The notes under the pieces are model-generated. The model was not told where the DNA came from. It made no database searches and worked only from the letters and a program-made list of their open reading frames with translations. Source: Dokdonella sp. (GTDB lineage: Bacteria > Pseudomonadota > Gammaproteobacteria > Xanthomonadales > Rhodanobacteraceae). Taken from it: a DNA stretch of 64,000 nt. This document shows, in pieces, positions 58,592-64,000 of the stretch. Numbering within the stretch: position 1 is the first letter of the stretch; each line of letters begins with the position of its first letter. The translations under genes and the position numbers were made by a program. The stretch is from assembly GCF_019634845.1 (NCBI RefSeq), contig NZ_JAHCAQ010000003.1, positions 124,001 to 188,000 of the forward strand. The letters are read 5' to 3'.

Positions 58592-60001
58592 TCAATGCCC
58601 GCCGCCGCCCTCGATCATCTTGAGTTCCGAGATGAGCTGGTTGGCCGCTTCCTTGCCGTCGGCGTAGAGCATGCGCGTGTGGTCGGCGTAGAACAGCGCG
58701 TTCTCGATGCCGGCAAAACCGGTGCCCTTGCCGCGCTTGATGACGATCGTCTGCCTGGCCTCGACCACATCGAGGATCGGCATGCCGTAGATCGGCGAGG
58801 CCTTGTCGGTCCTGGCCGCCGGATTGACCACGTCGTTGGCGCCGATCACGATCGCCACGTCGCAGGTCTTGAACTCGGGATTGATCTCGTCCATGTCGGC
58901 GATGAGATCGTAGGGCACGCCGGCCTCGGCCAGCAGCACGTTCATGTGGCCCGGCATGCGCCCGGCCACCGGATGGATCGCGAATTTCACTTCCTTGCCG
59001 GCCTTGATCAACGCCTGCGACAGCTCCCAGATCTTGTGCTGGGCCTGCGCCACCGCCATGCCGTAGCCGGGCACGATGATGACCTTCTCGGCCATGTACA
59101 GCAGTGACGCCGCATCGGCGGCCTCGATCGGCTTTTGCGCACCGGCGATCGCCGTGCCCTCGCCGCCGCCGCCGAAGTTCGAGAACAGCACGCCGCTGAT
59201 CGGCCGGTTCATCGCCTTGGCCATCAGCTGGGTCAGGAAGGTACCGGCCGCGCCGACCACCATGCCGGCGACGATCAGCGCCTCGATGCCCATCGCATAA
59301 CCTTCAAACGCGACGGCCAGGCCCGTGAATGCGTTGTAGAGCGAGATCACGACCGGCATGTCGGCGCCACCGATCGGCAGCGTCATCAGCACGCCGAACG
59401 CGAGGGCCAGCACGAAGAACACCACCACGAGATTGACGTCGAGCTTCCAGAACACGAGGGCGAGGCCCGCCAGCACCGCCGCGGCAAACACCGCGAAGTT
59501 GAATGCCTGCTGGCCTGCGAACGTGAAGCGCTTGTCCATGCGGCCATCGAGCTTGGCCCAGGCGATGATCGAGCCGGTCATCGAGATCGAGCCGATCAGC
59601 GCGCCGATCACGGCCAGCACGAGCGTGGACAGCGGGTGGCTCGCGCTGGGCTCGGCCGAGAACTTGAGCAGCTCGATCGCGCCGATCGCGGCCGCCGAGC
59701 CACCCCCCATGCCGTTGAACAGCGCGACCATCTGCGGCATGTCGGTCATCGCGACCTTGCGCCCCCACAGCCAGGTCGGCAGCACGCCGATGGCGATGCC
59801 AGCGACGATCCAGGCCAGGTTGTTCGTCCCCGTGATGGCGAAGGTGGCGAGCGTTGCAATCACCATGCCGACGCCGGCCCACTTGATGCCGGCGCGCGCG
59901 GTCACTGGCGAGGACATGCGCTTGATGCCGAGGATGAACAGCAGCGCCGCGAGCAGGTAGCTGGCCTTGGCGGCGGTGACGAGCAGAACGTGCATGTCCA
60001 T
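58592..60001 (-). CDS. pntB: NAD(P) transhydrogenase subunit beta
   Basis: A 469-residue membrane subunit that carries the proton channel and the NADP(H)-binding domain III of proton-translocating transhydrogenase. There are about eight to nine membrane helices in the first 280 residues. The C-terminal domain has [41 protein letters not shown] and [23 protein letters not shown]. Start at 60001 (MDMHVLL) with an alternative at 59995. It is the third gene of pntAA-pntAB-pntB, 4 bp after pntAB. Confidence 0.96.
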   Translation of the reverse strand: MDMHVLLVTAAKASYLLAALLFILGIKRMSSPVTARAGIKWAGVGMVIATLATFAITGTNNLAWIVAGIAIGVLPTWLWGRKVAMTDMPQMVALFNGMGGGSAAAIGAIELLKFSAEPSASHPLSTLVLAVIGALIGSISMTGSIIAWAKLDGRMDKRFTFAGQQAFNFAVFAAAVLAGLALVFWKLDVNLVVVFFVLALAFGVLMTLPIGGADMPVVISLYNAFTGLAVAFEGYAMGIEALIVAGMVVGAAGTFLTQLMAKAMNRPISGVLFSNFGGGGEGTAIAGAQKPIEAADAASLLYMAEKVIIVPGYGMAVAQAQHKIWELSQALIKAGKEVKFAIHPVAGRMPGHMNVLLAEAGVPYDLIADMDEINPEFKTCDVAIVIGANDVVNPAARTDKASPIYGMPILDVVEARQTIVIKRGKGTGFAGIENALFYADHTRMLYADGKEAANQLISELKMIEGGGGH

Positions 60002-60005
60002 CGGC

Positions 60006-60302
60006 TCAGCCCTTGTTCTCGTTCTTGCTCGACTTGAACATCTCGAGCATGCGTTCGGTCACCACGTAGCCGCCGGCGGCATTGCCGGCACCGAGGATCA
60101 CGCCAATGAAGCCGATCGCGATGCCGAGCGGCGTGGTCGCCTCGGCCAGCGCGATCATCGCGCCGACGAGCACGATGCCGTGCACGAAATTCGAGCCCGA
60201 CATCAGCGGCGTGTGCAGGATCACCGGCACCCGCCCGATGATTTCCTTGCCGGTGAAGGCGGCGAGCATGAAGATGTAGAGCGCGAGGAAGCCGTCGATC
60301 AT
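60006..60302 (-). CDS. pntAB: NAD(P) transhydrogenase subunit alpha, part 2 (membrane segment)
   Basis: A 98-residue membrane protein equal to the C-terminal helices of one-piece PntA. It has three to four helices, with AAFTGKEIIGRVPVILHTPLMSGSNFVHGIVLVGAMIAL as the diagnostic stretch. The ATG at 60302 begins the family's MIDGFLALYIF opening. It lies 57 bp after pntAA and 4 bp before pntB, in the three-gene form of the enzyme. Confidence 0.95.
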   Translation of the reverse strand: MIDGFLALYIFMLAAFTGKEIIGRVPVILHTPLMSGSNFVHGIVLVGAMIALAEATTPLGIAIGFIGVILGAGNAAGGYVVTERMLEMFKSSKNENKG

Positions 60303-60359
60303 TGCTGGACTCCGGAAGCGTTGGGTGTCGTCGCCGCGGCTGGCGCCGCAAGCGACCAA

Positions 60360-61487
60360 TCAGGCGGCGCCGACCAGGGTCCGGGTCGGCTCGTGGCGGA
60401 TCTCGCCGCCATGCGTGAGACAGGTCTTGGCGATGAGCTCGTCGTCCCAGTCGAGCTTGATGGCGCCGTCGCTGAGCATGAGCTCAAGAAAGTTGTAGAG
60501 GTTGCGCGCATACATCTCGCTGGCATGCACGGGCGCACTCGATGGCAGGTTGGCGCTGCCGATGATGCTGACGCCGTTGGCGGTGACCACGGTTTGGCCC
60601 GCCGCACTGCCCTCGACGTTGCCACCGGTCTCGGCCGCGATGTCGACGATGACTGCGCCGGCCTTCATCCCGGCCACCATAGCCGCGCTGATGATGCGCG
60701 GCGCCTTGCGACCCGGCACCGCCGCGGTGGTGATGACCGCATCGAAACCCTTGAGCTGTTCGGCCAATGCCCGTTGCTGCTGCTCGCGCTCTTCGGCGGT
60801 GAGCTCGCGCGCATAACCGCCACTGCCGGCCGCACTGACGCCGAGATCGAGGAACTTGGCGCCGAGCGATTCGATCTGTTCCTTGGTCTCGGGGCGCACG
60901 TCGAACCCTTCGACCTGCGCGCCCAGGCGCTTGGCCGTGGCTATCGCCTGCAGCCCGGCAACACCGGCGCCAACGATCAGCACCTTGCTCGGCCGGATCG
61001 TGCCGGCGGCGGTGGTCAGCATCGGGAAGAACTTTGGCGCGGCCTCGGCGGCAAGCAGCACGGCCTTGTAGCCAGCCACGCCCGCCTGCGACGACAGCAC
61101 GTCCATGGCCTGCGCGCGCGTCGTGCGCGGCAGCAGCTCCATCGCGAAACTCGTGAGCTTGCGGTCGCGCAGGGCTTTGCTGCGCTCGGGGGCGAGGTGC
61201 GGCTGCAGATGACCGATCACGATGGCACCTTCACGCAGCTGGCTGATCTGATCGAGCGTGGGCGGCTGCACGCACAGCAGCACGTCGGCGCGCGCGAGCG
61301 CGGCGGCGGCGTCAGTTGCCTCGACCTCGAGATAGCTCGCGTCGGCGAAGAATGCGCTGCTGCCGGCACCGCGCTCGATCACCACCTGGGCGCCCCGCGC
61401 GCGCAGCTTCCTGGCCACTTCCGGCGTCAGCGCCACACGGCGTTCGCCGTCCACCGTCTCGCGCACTGCTGCTACCGTGGTCGCCAT
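60360..61487 (-). CDS. pntAA: NAD(P) transhydrogenase subunit alpha, part 1 (NAD-binding)
   Basis: A 375-residue soluble NAD(H)-binding domain I. It begins TVAAVRETVDGERRVALTPEVARKLRARGAQVVIERGAG, with the alanine-dehydrogenase-like fold. VLIVGAGVAGLQAIATAKRLGAQVEGFDVRPETKEQ binds NAD, and VITTAAVPGRKAPRIIS with IVDIAAETGGNVEGS are the later signatures. It starts the pntAA-pntAB-pntB operon, which balances NADPH against NADH with proton translocation. Confidence 0.96.
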   Translation of the reverse strand: MATTVAAVRETVDGERRVALTPEVARKLRARGAQVVIERGAGSSAFFADASYLEVEATDAAAALARADVLLCVQPPTLDQISQLREGAIVIGHLQPHLAPERSKALRDRKLTSFAMELLPRTTRAQAMDVLSSQAGVAGYKAVLLAAEAAPKFFPMLTTAAGTIRPSKVLIVGAGVAGLQAIATAKRLGAQVEGFDVRPETKEQIESLGAKFLDLGVSAAGSGGYARELTAEEREQQQRALAEQLKGFDAVITTAAVPGRKAPRIISAAMVAGMKAGAVIVDIAAETGGNVEGSAAGQTVVTANGVSIIGSANLPSSAPVHASEMYARNLYNFLELMLSDGAIKLDWDDELIAKTCLTHGGEIRHEPTRTLVGAA

Positions 61488-61613
61488 GCACTGCCTCGAT
61501 CGGTCCGATGAAAATTCGATCCTAGCCCAGATCGAGCGCCGCTGGCGAGGGCGTGGCTTCGCCCACGGGCATGGCGGCGGTTATGCTCGGCTTTTCACCT
61601 GCGGGACGCACGC

Positions 61614-62186
61614 GTGACCCTCCTCGATCTGCTTGGCCGGCGCCGCTCGACGCCGGTGCGCCTGCTCGGCCCGCCCGGCCCCGATCCAGCCCAGCTCCGC
61701 CGCCTGCTCAACGCCGCGCTGCGCGTACCCGACCACGGCCGCCTGGTGCCATTCCGCATCATCGCGCTGCACGGCCCGGCGCAGGTGCGCTTTGCCGAGG
61801 AAGTGGCCGCGATCCACGCCCGCAGCGAGCCGGCGCTGCCGGCCACCGCATTCGACAAGGACCGCGAACGCTACGCAGCGGCGCCACTCATCCTCGTCGT
61901 CGTCGCCTGCATCGACCAGGCGCATGCCAAGGTGCCGGCGCAGGAACAACTGCTCAGCGCCGGCTGCGTGGCGCACAACCTGCTGCTCGGCGCACACGCG
62001 CTCGGCTATGGCGCGCAATGGCTCACCGGCTGGGCCGCCTATGATGCGGCGGTGGCGACCCTGCTTGGTCTGGCCGCGCACGAGCGCATTGTCGGCTTCA
62101 TCCATATCGGCACCGCACGCGAGGAGGCACCCGAGCGCCCGCGGCCCACGCCGGCCGACGTGGTCAGTGACTGGGCGGCGCCGTGA
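61614..62186 (+). CDS. Nitroreductase family protein (YdjA-like)
   Basis: A 190-residue FMN-dependent oxidoreductase fold. RRSTPVRLLGPPGPDPAQLRRLLNAALRVPDHGRLVPFRIIAL is the usual N-terminal FMN-binding region (RRS...DHG in place of the P-S-G/N). GCVAHNLLLGAHALGYGAQWLTGW is the second FMN block, and ERIVGFIHIG closes the site. GTG start at 61614, with GGGA 8 nt upstream. Its stop overlaps the GTG of the exonuclease gene (GTGA at 62183-62186). Confidence 0.87.
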   Translation: MTLLDLLGRRRSTPVRLLGPPGPDPAQLRRLLNAALRVPDHGRLVPFRIIALHGPAQVRFAEEVAAIHARSEPALPATAFDKDRERYAAAPLILVVVACIDQAHAKVPAQEQLLSAGCVAHNLLLGAHALGYGAQWLTGWAAYDAAVATLLGLAAHERIVGFIHIGTAREEAPERPRPTPADVVSDWAAP

Positions 62187-63073
62187 CGCCGACGATCCAT
62201 CTGGTCGACGGCAGCCTGTATGTCTGCCGCGCCTGGTTCGGGCAAGGTCCCGACGTCTTCGATGCCGCCGGCGAGCCGGCACACGCCGTGCATGGCTTCG
62301 TGCGCTTCCTGCTCGAACTCATCGAGCGGGCACGCCCGAGCCACCTCGCGGTCGCGTTCGACCTGTCGCTCGGCGGCTCGTTCCGACATGCGTTGTATCC
62401 GGCCTACAAGGCCAACCGGCCGCCGGCGCCGCCCGATCTGCAGCGCCAGTTCGCGGCCTGCACCGCACTGGCACACGCGCTAGGCGCGACCGTGCTGGCC
62501 GACGCCGGGTTCGAGGCCGACGATCTCATCGGCAGCGCACTGGCGGTGGCGCGCGCGGCAGGCCATCGCGGCGTGATCGTCTCGGCCGACAAGGACTTCG
62601 GTCAGCTCATCGGCGCCGACGACGAACAGTGGGATCCGCCACGCAACCAGCGCTGGGATGCCGCCGGAATCAGGCAACGCCTGGGCGTGCATCCGCATCA
62701 GGTCGCCGACTATCTCGCGCTGACGGGCGATCCGGTCGACAACATTCCAGGCGTGGCCGGCGTCGGTGCCAAGACGGCGGCCATCCTGCTGGCGCACTAC
62801 GGCTGCCTCGACGCGATACTGGCGCGGACCGACGAAGTGGCCTTCCTGCGTCTGCGCGGCGCCGCCGCCATCGCCGCGCGCCTGCGCGAGCAGGCCGCCG
62901 CCGCGCGCCTGTCGCGCGCGCTGACCGGCATCGCCACCGACGCGCCGGTGCCAGACTCGATCGACGCCTACGGCCGCCGCGGGATCGACGCGAACATGCA
63001 CGACCTGCTAGACCGCTACGCGTTCGGCGCCCTTACGCGTGCGCGCGTGCAGGCCCTGGCGGAAAGGTGCTGA
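62183..63073 (+). CDS. xni: 5'-3' exonuclease/flap endonuclease (Xni/ExoIX-like)
   Basis: A 296-residue stand-alone relative of the 5' nuclease domain of DNA polymerase I. The metal-binding acidic residues appear in HLVDGSLYVCRAWF, VAFDLSLGGSFRHALYPAYKANRP, GFEADDLIGS and VSADKDFGQLI. The helix-hairpin-helix is LTGDPVDNIPGVAGVGAKTAAILLAHYG. It belongs to the small exonuclease group near ExoIX/Xni, which acts on flap or gapped DNA. GTG start overlaps the nitroreductase stop, with translational coupling likely. It stays distinct from polA, which is longer. Confidence 0.88.
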   Translation: MTPTIHLVDGSLYVCRAWFGQGPDVFDAAGEPAHAVHGFVRFLLELIERARPSHLAVAFDLSLGGSFRHALYPAYKANRPPAPPDLQRQFAACTALAHALGATVLADAGFEADDLIGSALAVARAAGHRGVIVSADKDFGQLIGADDEQWDPPRNQRWDAAGIRQRLGVHPHQVADYLALTGDPVDNIPGVAGVGAKTAAILLAHYGCLDAILARTDEVAFLRLRGAAAIAARLREQAAAARLSRALTGIATDAPVPDSIDAYGRRGIDANMHDLLDRYAFGALTRARVQALAERC

Positions 63074-63119
63074 AGGCGCGCGCCGCGCCGAGTCCGGTGC
63101 GGCGCACAGGCCCTTGCGA

Positions 63120-64000
63120 TCAGTTGCCGGTGACCGAGGTCGAACCGCCTTCGACGTTGGAAAAGGTTCCCGCACCCGGCTTGGACTTGCTGATCACAGT
63201 GTCCGCCTTCGAGATCGATTCGTGCTTGCTGGCATCCCAGCCAAAGCGCAGGTCGGTACGGAAGATCTCCACCGGTTTGAGCTTGGTCACGTCCTTGGGA
63301 TTGCCGTAACCGTCGTATTCGTTCTTCTGGCTGTTGGCGATGAAATACAGGAAATTTCCCGCGACCGTGCCGTAGGTCGGCAACGCGAACGCCGGCTGGG
63401 CGGCATCGAGCGGCGTTGCGCCGATGACCGTCCGTCCGTCTGCGCTCAAGGCCAATCGCATCACCCGGCGTGGCGACATGCCGCTCTGGATTGCAACGAG
63501 ATGGTTGTCGTACCACGACAGACCGTCGATGCCCCCCAGCGCGAGCTTGGCTGGATCGGTGTGTACGTCGAAGGCGCGGCCAGCAGCCAGGTCGACGCCG
63601 AATACGCCCATGACGTAGTCGGCGAAGTACAGGAAGCGGCCATCGCCGCCGACGGCCATGCCGCGCAGGCTGGTCAGCTTGGGGTTGGCCAGCAATGGCT
63701 TGAGCTGGCTGCCGTCGAGTCGATAGATGATGTTGCGCAGGCCATCCGCCACGAACACCTTGCCGTGTGGCCCCACCGCGATGCTCGACAAGGTCTGCGG
63801 CGGGCCATCGGATTCGAGCAGGTACTTGTCGAGCAGCTTGCCGTCGGTGAGCGAGAACCTGAACACGCCGGCCTTGCCGTAGTCCTGCTGCGTGAAGCCC
63901 TTGAAATACACCGACGAGGTGCTCGCGACATAGAGCGAATCGCTCGATGTGTCGACGGCCAGCGCGTACACGCTCCACAGCCCGTTGCCGGCATCGGCAC
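63120..64000 (-). CDS. Beta-propeller protein (SMP-30/NHL- or Yellow-like), 5' end outside the window
   Basis: The C-terminal 292 residues of a longer protein; the frame is open to the right edge (ADAGNGLWSVYALAVD...), so the start lies outside. Repeats with 'hydrophobic-G-phi-D/N' turns suggest propeller blades: TSSDSLYVASTSSVYFKG, IAVGPHGKVFVADGLRNIIYRLDG, RGMAVGGDGRFLYFADYVMGVFGVDLAAG, LSWYDNHLVAIQSGMSPRRVMRLAL. These resemble SMP-30/NHL or MRJP/Yellow-family lactonase-like folds. No catalytic motif can be confirmed. It converges on the exonuclease gene. Confidence 0.65.
   Translation of the reverse strand, partial: ADAGNGLWSVYALAVDTSSDSLYVASTSSVYFKGFTQQDYGKAGVFRFSLTDGKLLDKYLLESDGPPQTLSSIAVGPHGKVFVADGLRNIIYRLDGSQLKPLLANPKLTSLRGMAVGGDGRFLYFADYVMGVFGVDLAAGRAFDVHTDPAKLALGGIDGLSWYDNHLVAIQSGMSPRRVMRLALSADGRTVIGATPLDAAQPAFALPTYGTVAGNFLYFIANSQKNEYDGYGNPKDVTKLKPVEIFRTDLRFGWDASKHESISKADTVISKSKPGAGTFSNVEGGSTSVTGN

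Overview
The window is dense, GC-rich (about 70% by eye) bacterial chromosome. Its gene order points to a gammaproteobacterium of the Xanthomonadales/Lysobacterales type: rpoE-rseA-mucD-lepA, ftsK-lolA beside ald and trxB, a DUF482 acyltransferase next to aat-infA, rnr-rlmB, and pntAA-pntAB-pntB. That placement rests on gene content and order; no rRNA or other phylogenetic marker set was available. Most of the window is ordinary core genome, with short operons and many ATGA/GTGA stop-start overlaps.

Layout. 1-6300: envelope stress operon (rpoE, rseA, mucD, 5' end of lepA) with two sigma-E-like promoters, then a c-di-GMP signalling pair. 6363-11700: a FadB-type beta-oxidation enzyme, a three-gene overlapping operon (flavoprotein, GNAT, nitrilase-family amidase) and a SnoaL-like protein. 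11750-19800: a small membrane protein, lolA, ftsK, ald, trxB, DUF482, aat, infA. 19990-24150: mutS, whose 5' end is interrupted by a compact insertion carrying a HigBA-type toxin-antitoxin pair. 24166-36412: mixed housekeeping and hypothetical genes (hslR, a secreted esterase, rhlE, mgtC-like, winged-helix protein, M61 peptidase, PHA depolymerase, PPIase, zinc peptidase, rnt, a possible lysozyme inhibitor, a zinc ribbon). 36447-43903: rlmB, rnr, an exported cyanophycinase-like enzyme divergent from a TonB-dependent receptor. 43989-47013: tRNA-Leu(CAG), a decayed tyrosine integrase and an exported 14-repeat RCC1-like protein, which together look like an island remnant. 47255-51841: tandem glycine riboswitch and gcvP, a secreted hypothetical protein, sufT. 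51934-55123: MocR-type regulator divergent from a flavin/PLP-oxidase-like protein, plus GNAT and a membrane protein. 55176-61487: pgi, pgm and the three-subunit transhydrogenase. 61614-64000: nitroreductase, a small 5'-3' exonuclease and a beta-propeller protein cut by the window edge.

The most unusual region is mutS. An abandoned mutS 5' end (20014-20087, encoding a peptide that resembles the conserved HTPxxxQY start of MutS) is separated by about 1.5 kb from the functional gene, which now begins with different sequence at 21535. The join points share an imperfect 13-bp repeat, and an 18-bp motif is repeated near each end of the insert. No recombinase is present. I read this as a small or decayed site-specific island that replaces the mutS start and supplies a new one. 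The second accessory spot is the tRNA-Leu/integrase-remnant/RCC1 segment.
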